This document shows positions 29,295-39,884 of a stretch of DNA of 45,277 nt, piece after piece. Source of the DNA: Chiua virens (Eukaryota; Basidiomycota; Agaricomycetes; Boletales; Boletaceae); the NCBI GenBank assembly GCA_019787685.1, contig JAHNUO010000082.1, positions 1 through 45,277 on the forward strand, read 5' to 3'. The notes beneath the pieces are model-generated. The model had not been told where the DNA came from and ran no database searches. It saw only the letters and a list, made by a program, of their open reading frames with translations. Numbering within the stretch: position 1 is the stretch's first letter; each line of letters opens with the position of its first letter. A program made the translations under genes and the position numbers.

Positions 29295-30690
29295 AATGAT
29301 GTGCACCACCAGGTTGGCAAGTAGGCAGGAGCAGGCACCATATAGCTGAACAAAGAAACAACAAGGCTGACATGAAGGTGATAGGTATCAGTGAAACTGC
29401 ATGACCAGGCAAGTTATGAGGTCAGTTTTCATAGAGAAAGAAAAGAACAACAACATACCTCAAGGGAATGTGTTGATGGACATACATTGGAGTGAGAGAG
29501 AGAAGGTGGCATGTAGGAGAAAAGAGGGTAAACACAGAAATGGATAAGGAAAGGTGAGGGAGAAGGTGTGCAATGAGCAATAGGGCACCTTGTCCATTTC
29601 AATACCATTAGCCTTGGGAGGATCAGTGGCCAATGTCATGCAAGGAGATCTGAGCACCCCATACTGAGCACTGAACATTAACATTGAACATTGATAGGAC
29701 TTTCCAATTGGCACTGAGTGCCAAAGTGGTTGGCTTAGCTATTTACCAATTAATGATGGTCCACTGTCAGGAAGGAGCGCGACACAGCCACGATATTAAA
29801 ACGCCGCTCAAGTGTCAGTTACTCCGCTCCGACGTGATGCAGCCGTACGTGATACGTTTAGAGTTGTTGGAGGTTGGAAAATACAATTCTGGGATGTCCT
29901 CCTTTGTTTTGGTTCCTCAGCCAGTTGAACCGACACAACGGCTGAGACTCGTCTCGTATCAGCTCGTATCAATGTCCACACACGACCCACTCCACCTCTC
30001 CTGTAACGCGCTAGTACGACGCGACGATGTGGCACCAAGACTGACGGTCACATGCGACCCATCTCGCCTCTGCTGTGATACACGACCCTGCGACGCACCA
30101 AGCTGGACGCCCACATGCACAGGCACGATTACACGTCAACGCATCGGCACGGCGGCGTGCCACTATGACGCGACGACGTTCCAATACTGGCATACCGCAT
30201 TCGCACACTCTGCCATTGCACCTGTGTCACATACCAATCACCCGTGTACCGTTGTGGAATATCAGTCTCGTCCCACAGCTAGTCACGAGTCTACACACAA
30301 AGTCTGGAGGTAAGCTAGTTAAATTTCCTCTCTTTCTGATTACTGACCTATTATAATATTCACACTATCTCTAGGTACAAATTTCTACAGTCTCGTCACT
30401 CTCGTGCCATCCGACTGGAGTTCGACCATATACATACATTTCCTTAGCCGTGCCGGATCTCAGGTGGCGGATCTTCCATTGCAAAACAGACGATACCGCT
30501 TCTCAGGTTCCGACGGCGCGCCATCCAAACGCCTCTTCCTTGGGCGTTTGCTCCTTGTCATCCGCCGTGTCGTCGTTGCATCCACTCCTTAGCGTAGCCG
30601 TGCAGTCTTCATCGTCAGTTCGTCGTCAGACATCTCGTTCTCTAGCCGTTGTCGTCTCATTCCTCCACTGTTCTCCGCTCTTTCACGATA
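29295..30690. other. intergenic, with one plausible intron
   Basis: No recognisable gene. 29295-29760 has very few CpGs; from 29770 CpG becomes frequent, marking the right edge of the TE island. An intron-like segment lies at 30310-30374 (GTAAGC...CTCTAG, with CTGAT and CTGAC motifs), so a spliced transcript may cross it. A frame open from about 29684 to 30313 has no ATG start and no domain. Confidence 0.35.
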
Positions 30691-30855
30691 GTGATGTCGA
30701 TTAAAATGCGCCGTAAACGGGAGGCACTGCCTCCGCTCGACACGGACATTGATTCCGCGGATGACGCTCCTCCAGATATATCAGCCCCCAATGCCAGAGT
30801 CGCAGTTGTAGATTCTGAGCTGGCTCCGGATGGTGCTCTCAGGCCGGTGGACTAG
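30691..30855 (+). CDS. small hypothetical ORF
   Basis: 54 codons from ATG 30691 to TAG. The start is basic (MSIKMRRKRE), followed by an acidic stretch with many Asp, Ala and Pro. It could be the last exon of a gene spliced from the intron-like signals at 30310-30374, or chance. No family is recognised and nothing else supports it. Confidence 0.25.
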   Translation: MMSIKMRRKREALPPLDTDIDSADDAPPDISAPNARVAVVDSELAPDGALRPVD

Positions 30856-31790
30856 GGAATAAACCTTGGAGTGAGTGCTTGAAATTGTCTCCGGTTTTCC
30901 CTCGCTTCAATCGATATCCCGACTTGAGCCTGACACGAGTCTACATCCGTCGTTGCAAAGCCCGTTGTTTTCATGGCTACGGCGGCGGACTGACGCGTCC
31001 GACCACGTCAACTGAAACTTGTGCACACCACTTAACCCTCCACACCGATGAATTCGTTGACGACTGCGGGCTCCATGGGGGGAGAGTGTGTGTTCGGACC
31101 TTTTTTCAGCAGATACACGTATCCTGCTGTGTAACATTGATGCCTTACTTGATATCATCTGGTGCCAGGTCACTCTGTTAACTCATGACTCGGTCATCAA
31201 CGGGGGGGTCTGCAGGCCAAACAGAGTATATCCTCGGAAGCATTTAATGCGCCAAGTTCACCTGAACTCAACTGAGACGCGCCGACGCTACCAATACTTT
31301 GACAACGCACTGGCATTCACAAATTCTAACATACCAACCAGGACACGTCTTCCTCCTCTATGGGGATGCGGAACAAACTCATCCATCCAAACGTCAGTTG
31401 AAACTCTGAAACTCATAGCCCTTACTCAGACAGTAGTCATTTCGCCACACTCGCGACGCACACTAACCCGGTTCCATGGATTTGGGAGACCAAATGGGGT
31501 GAGCATTCCCGACTTTTGCAACGGTGCATGTGTCCACCGCATTGCCCCATACCTCTGGTAAAACCATTAACAACAATAGCCGTCTCCATCGGAATTGGTA
31601 TTCTAGAAAGGTTTATTTTATTTTATTCTAAATCGTTGTTGGCGGACTTGTGACCACGAACTCGGGGAAAGATCTGGAACTCGCTCAAATATCACGAAAG
31701 CATAAATACGACGCCTGACTACCATCGCCTTCCCCCAACCACAATCCCACAAACAGCCCAACTATTCCTTATTAGTTTTTTAACTTCAAC
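30856..31790. other. intergenic, upstream of acireductone dioxygenase
   Basis: No gene seen. Frames on both strands are short and unlike known families. An A/T-rich segment (about 31605-31640) and AGCATAAATACGACGCC (31696-31712), TATA-like and about 80 nt before the next ATG, probably hold the promoter of the following gene. Confidence 0.4.
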
Positions 31791-32553
31791 ATGCGAGCCT
31801 ACTATTACGATGACATCCCTGGCGACCAACGCCTCCCCCATGACTCTGGTATACCCGTCGACGCAACCATCCTCGGTGTTGTTGGCCTCCGCCATACCTT
31901 TGTCCCTATTCCAGTGCCCATGATGGGTGAATATCCTACCATTGATGATATCTGCCGTGAGCGTGGCTACGTGATCAGGGATTGGATCGATGTCACCAAA
32001 GAAGGTCTCGGTGATATCTACGAAGCGAAAATCGCAAGTTTCTTCAAGGAGTACGATCCCTTTGTTCTCTCTCGGACCTTCCTCATGTTCGAATACAAGT
32101 ACTGATTACACATTATTTTTACAGGCATATGCACGAAGAAGAGGAGATCAGGTATGTCGTTGAAGGCAGCGGCTTCTTCGACGTTCGCGGTGAGGACTAT
32201 CAACGATGATGAATCTTTGTATTTGCTTCTTACATGAACCCTCTGTCATTGGCGCTTGTGGACACTCGTATAGAGCACCCCACGGACAAATGGATCCGAT
32301 GTGTAGTCGAGCCTGGTGACCTTTTAGTTGTTCCCTCTGGCATATACCACCGCTTCACGCTCGACAGTAAGGACAAGATCAAGGCAATGATGTTATTCAA
32401 GGCAAGATCCTATGTCACGCCATTCTTGCCACACACTCATCTACTGTTTACTTCTTACAGGAAGATCCCAAGTTCACGTACTTCCCCAGAAGCGACGCAG
32501 CGGAGAAAGAACCATTCAGGGTGGATTATTTGAAGCAAATTGCTGTTCAGTGA
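31791..32553 (+). CDS. acireductone dioxygenase (methionine salvage)
   Basis: Fe/Ni-dependent cupin enzyme that oxidises the acireductone of the methionine salvage pathway to the keto acid precursor of methionine and formate; cytosolic or nuclear in other fungi. Exons 31791-32050, 32125-32189, 32274-32401 and 32461-32553 give 181 residues, the usual size. The N-terminus [20 protein letters not shown] is typical of the family. Metal ligands fall at His88, His90, Glu94 (HMHEEEE) and His134 (GIYHRF), matching the three-His one-Glu site. Introns 1 and 2 are GT-AG; intron 3 begins with GC. Unspliced sequence contains stops, but the spliced frame is clean, so it is a functional gene and not a pseudogene. 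It lies alone in CpG-rich host DNA. Confidence 0.95.
32402..32460 (+). other. GC-AG intron of acireductone dioxygenase
   Basis: The exon ends ...TTCAAG and the intron begins GCAAGA and ends TTACAG. GC-AG introns usually keep a strong AG|GCAAG context, as here. Splicing gives MLFKEDPKF, matching the family's LFK-(D/E)-(E/D)-PK. A GT-AG alternative (GTCACG, 18 nt in... at CCTAT|GT) would insert extra residues not expected there. Confidence 0.8.
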
Positions 32554-33041
32554 GCCCCATCACTGGTTGACATGTTTATCAACCGATTGGTTTGTGAATA
32601 TATCCTTGGCGTGCAATTCAAGTAAAGTGCAACCTGTATAGCATGTGCTACACTGAGGGTCAAACCGTCCAAACGTGCTGTGTGACCGTCGTACAACTGC
32701 AATTTCCTGGTGATTTCAAACTCACAGCGGCGAGAAGTGCTAGTACCGTACTGCCGGTCCATCACTCGGGAATTGGGGTGCTTGGGCTGTGCGAAAAAAA
32801 AAAACAAAACCTAAAAGTTCTGAAGAGATGCGTGACGCGGAAAAACTGGTTCAAGAGGACGATCGATGATAAGCGGAGGTTTAAGGATAAGATAAACACT
32901 CGCCGATCATTCTTTTGCCACGTATGCCTGCACCAATAAGTACCGAATAACTTGAAAGAACATCAACAATAGTAAAGTCGGGGATTGGCGCCACACTCGA
33001 GGGGACGATCCGATGGTTCCGACTTTGTCTCACACTCCTCT
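32554..33041. other. intergenic after acireductone dioxygenase
   Basis: No gene seen. It includes an A-run (about 32796-32808) that may follow the polyadenylation region. Confidence 0.4.
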
Positions 33042-33311
33042 CACCGGCGTATGGTTGATACTCGTTGCAGCTCACGAAATCGTACGAACAGTTCAAAAAG
33101 CACAATTCGACGACGAGGTTGACATTGCGGGTCGCGTGTCATATCGCACATACGTATTACGAGTCGGGTAGATTTGAACTCAGTATTCGGTACGTGTAGT
33201 GAGCGTATGTTGAGACTGATGGGATACGATAGGTCCTCTGAACAGATCGCCAAGACGTACTGACGGGAATAATGGAATGGCGTGCTTCGTCTACTATTTG
33301 ACGTGGTACGC
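33042..33311. repeat. duplicated segment, copy 1
   Basis: 270 bp, similar along its whole length to 43763-44047 in the same orientation. The two indels between the copies are 9 and 6 nt. Two reverse-strand frames are largely open in both, including one sharing VPRQIVDEARHSIIPVS and the same final stop (PDS). No family is recognised. Confidence 0.85.
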
Positions 33312-35103
33312 GTGTACGAGGCAGGTAAACATGATTGGGTATGGTACATGGGCGGATGGGTCTATGTCGCCTACTGATTTTCCCCCTCGATAGGCAACAT
33401 GGATGAGCCCGGGACGCTGCGAAACGACCTACTCGCATTTCTCAAGGTAAGATGCGAGTCAAAGTGTACGAGTTTTCCAACTCAATATTCAAGATTAGAA
33501 TTCTGTTCCATTTCCCACAGAAGACTCGTCATTGTTGTCGGCCTCAAATCTATTCGCACGTGCTACTGTGGCAACCGACAACTTTTACGTAGTCAACATC
33601 TCGGCAGCGTGTTGGAAACCTGAATGGACGAAGAGCTGCCTCTCAGGGTTCGCTGTCCGCGCCGCCGGAGGCGATGATCGCTCGGCTCCCGATCGACTCT
33701 ATTATGATTCTCGGACGAATGTACACCAGTCGTCCTCACGACTGGACCCGGTGTGGTCGTGCCGCTGGGTCAGATACGGGGCGAGAAGCTGGTCGAGTTT
33801 GGGGTACTCTCGAACTGGCGACCACGGCAGAGCGCGCTTGTCTCAGACGTGCCCGGTGATGTCAGCGTAGATGTTCTCCCCGTCGCTTGAGCCGCGTGCG
33901 TCGCACAAGTCAAGTTTCGACTCACCTCGACAGCTTGCTGCGCGCGACCAGTGTTGTTTACTCCCGCGACGAGGGAGAATCCTGCGAGCGTCCTGTAAAT
34001 ATCTGAGCTCTGGAGAGGGTTCGTTGCTGATGCATGGGGGACATTCAGTATGGAACAACCTGCTCTAGCTGTCAGCTTCGTTTTCACACCAAGACCTGGT
34101 GGTGTTGAATCAGGCGTACCTCATCGCGGTCAAGATCACGAATATGGACCATCGCGCGCTGGACGTGGTCGTGATGTGTTCTTGTAGCTAATCGATGTGT
34201 ACGAGGCAGGTGCTTTGCCATGTCGTATCGGTGTTCCGATCCCGATTGCTGACCACGCACACCAGAGATCATTGGGCTTGATCAAGGGCCTTCAGTTTGG
34301 GAAGGTGTGGCCAGTGGTCTCCGTCGTGCAGACTACGCCGTTTCCGGATAATGGTGCGTCGAGGAGTCAGATGATGGATGTCTCTGTCCAGTCGAATATG
34401 ACCGGTAGGGGGTCTGGGGATCAACCACGACACTGGGGAAATTCCGAGGACTTGTTGATGCCTGATGTCAAGTGCGTATGTTTTTGGGCATCAGGATGTG
34501 GTGTACCAGCTATCATTGGGGGCGTTGCCGGGGCCAGTGGATTTCGGGGTGCTTCAAGATGACTTGGAGATGTGCGGGGAGGCATTGGTCGCGATAGTGG
34601 TGGAGTGTGTGACAACGTGTGGGGTTGAAGAGGTGGTGTTGCACCGCTGTTGCGTGCGTTCTTGTTATCTTTGGATGCTAGATGGGTGGGTTAGGAAGGT
34701 CAGCACTCTAAAGTGGTCAATACTGCGATAGAAGCGGGGTGGAAAGGGCGTTTCCTGTTGGTGAGTGATGCACCACTTTCGGGGATGCTGAACCAGAGGG
34801 TGTGTTCTGCAGAATATCTCGCCGTTTTGGGCGTTTGTCGGGTTACGCTCGCTTGAGACGAGGACGCGACGGTCATCAATCATCGGCGGGACATGGCAAG
34901 GATGTGTGATTGCGCTTGGGGAACATGTAGACGATGGATAGAGACGGACGGTGTTGTTTTAGTTGTCTAGATAGTAAATTGAGATGTCACGGTCACGGTG
35001 ACCAATGATGTTATGATATCGATCAATGGTGTTGTATGTTGTTGACACGGGCTCTTTCTCTCGCAGCATCTCAGTCGACAACGACAACGAACGAGCAACT
35101 AGA
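33312..35103. other. intergenic or unrecognised coding region
   Basis: No recognised protein. At 33399 an ATG opens 16 codons ending in a good donor (33447 GTAAGA) with an acceptor at 33520 (TTCCCACAG), so a spliced gene may start there, but the next exon soon meets a stop. Open frames on both strands at about 33674-34090 and 34190-34560 have coding-like composition with no identifiable domain. The 14-mer GTGTACGAGGCAGG occurs at both 33312 and 34196. Confidence 0.3.
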
Positions 35104-36675
35104 ATGAAAAGGCTTATAGCTCGCCTCCCGTGCTATCGATCCAAGGCTCCTGCGAGACCTTTCGCAGAACCTCCCATAGAACAATTCCCACCAGAACAAC
35201 CCCCCGTAGAACAATCCCCTTCAGAACCATCCCCCGCGGAACAATTCCTCGATGAACAATCTCTTGAAGAATCATCCATAGAATCACTCGGATCACTCGC
35301 AGAACAATCACTCACAGAATCATCCGCGGAATTATCCGTAGAATCACTCGAATCACTCGCAGAACTTCCCAGTGCAGAATTTATGCAGATCGACAGCATC
35401 AGAAAGAAATTCGGACGGTTTAGAATCCTTATCGTCGGCCGGGCCAACGCTGGGAAGACCACGATACTCAAGCAAATCTGTAACTCTACGGAAGATCCAG
35501 TGATCTATGATCCACGCGGAAAAAAGGTCTGCTTGAACTTCATGCGACAATATCTGTGATGATGAAGGCGTACTGATGGTCAGTAATCAGGTCAATCTGG
35601 CAAAGATCCAGGAATCCAAGGAGGTGAGTTGCATGGTTGTCCTTTATCAGTATCATTTGGTTGACACATCCCAAGCGCGGAATGCATGATATTGAGAATG
35701 AACTGGTCTTTCGAAGCAACCCGAATTTCATTTTTCATGACTCACAGGGCTTCGAAGCTGGGAGTATAGAAGAGTTTGAGCAGATGAAGCACTTTGTATC
35801 AGACCGTGCAAAGACAAGATTCCTCAAGAGACGAATCCATGCTATATGGTACTCAGGGGTAACAACATTTATGCCACACCATAATTGACATGTTGCTGAG
35901 TAGGTATTGTATTCCAATGGACCAATACCACCGGGCTGTGTTGGCTGCAGAGGAGAAGTTTTTTGGTGATTGTGACACAGGGAATGGTAAGACTTACAAA
36001 GATATAATGTGTCCTTTCTGATATTGTTTTCTCTTTGCACTGGCAGTGCCTGTTGTACTTGTATTCACAAAATGTGATGCACTCTTGTTGCAAGGGATTG
36101 CAGTCTTGACACCTGAGGAAAACATGCTACCTCAAGAGAAAAGGGTTGCAAAGGGACAGCACAATGCCAATATGTTGCTGAAAGAGAACCCTGCATGGGA
36201 GAGGGTACAAAGGATGAGATATCCACCAAAAATGTGTGTGGAGTTAAAGGGTATGTGGACATATATTCTGGATTGGTTGAAACTGATCTGAAATGAAAAG
36301 ACCTGCACAAGTCAAATGAGGGGTGTATACATCTCTTAGAAAGGACTGCAGTGGCCTTGGATGGAGAAGCATTGCAGATGCTGCTTGTGACTACACAGTG
36401 CACAAACCTCATGCTTTGCATTGAGTATGCTTTGAAAAGGTAATTAATGGGAACTGCATAACATTTTGGTTATATGGATTAAAATGTCTTACAGAGTTTT
36501 GATACCTTTCATTGTTGAGAGACATGAAAAGGATAAATCACTGACAGATACTAAACAGCAAGAGTTGGTGGAAGCAATTGGATCATGGTTTCCAAATGTT
36601 AAGGTGTGCAATCACCTATACAGTGTAAATGACAAACATGCTAAACAAAATCCCTCCCTGTTGTCTTATGCATAG
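35104..36675 (+). CDS. P-loop GTPase (AIG1/Septin-like G domain, basidiomycete type)
   Basis: Exons 35104-35526, 35591-35623, 35676-35848, 35904-35986, 36047-36250, 36301-36439 and 36495-36603 splice into one clean frame of 388 codons; introns are 50-64 bp GT-AG, several with CTGAT branch sites. Residues about 20-92 are a Pro/Glu/Ser-rich repeat region. The G1 P-loop is GRANAGKT (112-119), G3 is DSQG (174-177) and G4 is TKCD (245-248), so GTP binding is expected. Expanded families of such GTPases are common in agaricomycetes; their partners are unknown. If the last splice (36604-36675) is not used, the frame ends at TAG 36673-36675; if it is used, the frame enters the micro-exon array and the exon at 38713-39044. 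The upstream in-frame ATG at 35026 is an alternative start. Confidence 0.85.
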
Positions 36676-38712
36676 GGTGTAAGTTTTCTGATTATGAATG
36701 GGGTTCTGGAAGAATGCTCATCCATGGCCCTCTGTCTTGGCCTCTGTCCTCTCATTCACAGTTTGTAAGTGCTCTGATTGTGAATGGAGTTCCAGAAGAA
36801 TGCTCATCTATGCCTCTCTGTCCTGGCCACTGATCTCTCACTCATAGGGAGTAAGTACTCTGATTGTGAATAGGGTTCCAGAAGGATGCTCATCCATGCC
36901 CCTCTGTCCTGGCCTCTGTCCTCTCATTCATAGGGAGTAAGTGCTCTGATTATGAATGGGGTTCCAGAAGGATGCTCATCCATGCCCCTCTGTCCTGGTC
37001 TCTGTCCTCTCATTCATAGTTTGTAAGTGCTCTGATTGTGAATGGGGTTCCAGAAGAATGCTCATCCATGCCCCTCTGTCCTGGCCTCTTTCCTCTCATT
37101 CATAGTTTGTAAGTGCTCTGATTGTAAAGTTCCAGAAGGATGCTCATCTATGCCCCTCTGTCCTGGCCTCTGTTCCCTCATTCATAGTTTGTAAGTGCTC
37201 TGATTGTGAATGGGGTTTCAGAAGGGTACTCATCCATTCCCCTCTGTCCTGGCCTCTGTCCTCTCATTCATAGGGAGTAAGTGCTCTGATTGTGAATAGG
37301 GTTCCAGAGGGATGCTCATCCATGCCCCTCTGTCCTGGTCTCTGTCCTCTTATTTATAGAAAGTAAGTACTCTGATTGTGAATGAGGTTCCAGAAGAATG
37401 CTCATCCATGCCCCTCTGTCCTGGCCATTGTCCTCTCATTCATAGGATGTAAGTGCTTTGATCGTGAATGGGGTTCCAGAAGAATGCTCATCCATGCCCC
37501 TCTGTCTTGGCCTCTGTTCTCTCATTCATAGTTTGTAAGTGCTCTGATTATGAATGGGGTTCCAGAAGAATGCTCATCCATGCCCCTCTGTCCTGGCCAT
37601 TGTCCTCTCATTCATAGTTTGTAAGTGCTCTGATTGTGAATGAGGTTCCAGAAGAATGCTCATCCATGCCCCTCTGTCCTGGCCTCTGTCCTCTCATTCA
37701 TAGGATGTAAGTGCTCTGATTGTGAATGGAGTTCCAGAAGGATGCTTATACATGCCTCTCTGTCCTGGTCTCTAACCTCTCATTCATAGTTGGTAAGTGC
37801 TCTGATTGTGAATGGGGTTCCAGAAGGATGCTCATCTATGCCCCTCTATCCTGGTCTTTGTCCTCTCATTCATAGTGGGTAAGTGCTCTGATTGTGAATG
37901 GGGTTCCAGAAGAATGCTCATCCATGCCCCTCTCATTCATAGTTTGTAAGTGCTCTGATTGTGAATGGGGTTCCAGAAGGATGCTCATCCATGCCCCTCT
38001 GTCCTGGCCTCTGTCCTCTCATTCATAGGATGTAAGTGCTCTGATTGTGAATGGGGTTCCAGAAGGATGCTCATCCATGCCTCTCTGTCCTGGCCACTGA
38101 TCTCTCATTCATAGTGGGTAAGTGCTCTGATTGTGAATGGGGTTCCAGAAGGGTGCTCATCCATACCCCTCTGTCCTGGCCATTGTCCTCTCATCTATAG
38201 GATGTAAGTGCTCTGTTTGTGAATGGACTTCCAGAAGGATGCTTATGTGCTGTTTTATGATTTCTTTAATAATATTCATTATAGATGGTATGTATTCCAA
38301 ATCTATCATCTCTAAGTCTGTGAGTTGTTGTTCTAACATCTTTCAGGATGTGAGCTTCTTAGACACTCTTTTTACTCACTTTAATTTTTCAATATTTCTG
38401 TTCCTATTCCTCTCAATTAGAAGGTATGAGTGATTTTTTGATTTTTCTCTTATATTGACTTTTCATTTGACAGGAGGTTTGTGGTGCCTTTTAAATAATA
38501 ATATTATTATTATGTTAATATCACCTTTACAGATAATGGCTTGTTCAGGTGTATGTTCATTTTGTTTTGGTGTTCTCATTCCATTATTTTGATCAATTTA
38601 CAATATAACAAGCCCTCTACTATTTCCTCAAATGCATTCCCTCACTCCACATCCATTGTAGGTCCACTGATTTCTCAGTGATTTCTACCTCATATTGCAT
38701 TCTTTCATTTAG
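36604..38712 (+). other. micro-exon array: introns separated by 3-nt exons
   Basis: Starting from exon 7 of the GTPase, 24 consecutive intron-like units (GT...AG, 50-83 bp) are separated by exactly 3 nt. The 3-nt exons start at 36676 GGT, 36762 TTT, 36848 GGA, 36934 GGA, 37020 TTT, 37106 TTT, 37188 TTT, 37274 GGA, 37360 AAA, 37446 GAT, 37532 TTT, 37618 TTT, 37704 GAT, 37790 TTG, 37876 TGG, 37943 TTT, 38029 GAT, 38115 TGG, 38201 GAT, 38285 ATG, 38347 GAT, 38421 AAG and 38474 GAG. None is a stop. A 16-nt exon (38533-38548) and a 164-bp intron (38549-38712) follow. Whether any micro-exon is used cannot be told without RNA data. Confidence 0.6.
36679..38284 (+). repeat. 86-bp tandem repeat whose unit is an intron
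   Basis: About nineteen units, mostly exactly 86 bp (83-bp intron plus 3 nt); one has 82, one 67 and the last, degenerate one 84. The unit starts GTAAGTGCTCTGATTGTGAA and ends TCCTCTCATTCATAG, then 3 variable bases. Divergence between units is concentrated in the 3-nt spacer and at scattered sites; GTAAGT and the terminal TAG/CAG are kept in every unit. Confidence 0.95.
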
Positions 38713-39044
38713 TCTTCTTTGGAACATACTCCATGGATAAAAGCACTTCATCTGGGCATTGGTCAGTTTTCAGTAACATTCAATGGCCATATTCACTTGC
38801 ATTTGTAGAAATTCCCATCATCCTAGAACATGCCTTCTTTTTACACCAGCAAGGTATTGAAGACCCAATCACAATAGCAGCAAACATTTATGAATCATCT
38901 GGAACAATCCATAAAGTCAACAAAGCAATCTCTGAGCTTATTCCTCAATACAAATTTGAGGATCAAGAGAAAATGACACAGTTCATTATGTGTATGATTT
39001 CCCAGAATCTTATTTGTGAGCCATCTGCCCTTTCATCATTATGA
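38713..39044 (+). CDS. terminal exon after the micro-exon array
   Basis: An open frame that starts after a good acceptor (TTTCATTTAG) and runs 110 codons to TGA 39042-39044. Joined to the 16-nt exon ending in one extra base, it is in phase with the array and with GTPase exon 7. The sequence (EIPIILEHAFFLHQQGIEDP, then ANIYESSGTIHKVNKAISEL) looks like a folded helical domain, but I recognise no family. An internal ATG at 38733 could start an independent short gene. The segment contains no CpG, yet has no stop. Confidence 0.5.
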
Positions 39045-39884
39045 ATGTTTTTGACATGATTTTAGCTAAAAACATCCCCAAGTGAAATAGTGACTGTATC
39101 CTGAACAAGCATGAAACACAGCTTGGAATGTGTTTGCATTTGCTACTGCCAGTGTATAGATTAGCAGAAATGAAGTATGTCTAGTAGTTGTCTTGAAAAC
39201 ATAAGCACCCAGAGCATCAAGCTAAATACATAGAATTTCTTGATGCATGGTTGCTTGTTAACACATAGCACTGGCACTCATGATTGTAAAACACCAATGT
39301 CCTTGTGATGCCCTGAAAGCTCATGAATGTCATCTTTTATCTCATTACAACAAAAGGAAATGCTCAGAGATCATGAGCCTTTTCCACTCAGATCATGACC
39401 ACAATCTTCCAATCCTGTTGGATCTTTGACAACTGACTTGTCCCCACCTCACACATCTGCTCCAATGCCACCCCCACACCTCCTGCCATGAGCACTAGCC
39501 CTACTTGTCACACATTGACACCAACCATGACCACCTGCTTGACCCTGACATCCACCATCTTGAGGCCAACATGAAACCTGTTCTAGTTTGAATCATCAGT
39601 CACGTACTCCTGGGCATGAACATGACCAAGTGTGCAGTCCAAAACAGTCTATTGGCGAGAGAAATGGATCATTTGTGGCCCACATTCGACACCTTGCCAG
39701 TTACCCAGTGTCCTTATCAATGTTCATGGAATCATTCATATCCACCAGCATTGGCAAAGCTTCCCTTGAGACACGTCCTCCATCAGCATACACATCTTGA
39801 TGTGTGCTTCAACGACCACTTCTGCCACCCGCGTGCACATTGGTAATGCCTTGAGCTGAGAGCGCTACATACACGTTAACTATC
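39045..39884. other. intergenic, CpG-free on its left
   Basis: No gene seen. 39045-39602 has no CpG dinucleotide; CpG returns at 39603 and becomes frequent after 39830. Confidence 0.5.

Noticed and set aside
31791..32553. Acireductone dioxygenase as a pseudogene
   Set aside because: In-frame stops vanish when three well-formed introns are removed; length and metal ligands are intact.
33770..34087. Reverse-strand membrane protein exons
   Set aside because: Some hydrophobic frames and splice-like sites exist, but no consistent frame or family could be shown.
36679..38284. CRISPR array
   Set aside because: The repeat-spacer look (83 bp conserved, 3 bp variable) is wrong for CRISPR in lengths, and the genome is eukaryotic; each unit is an intron by its ends.
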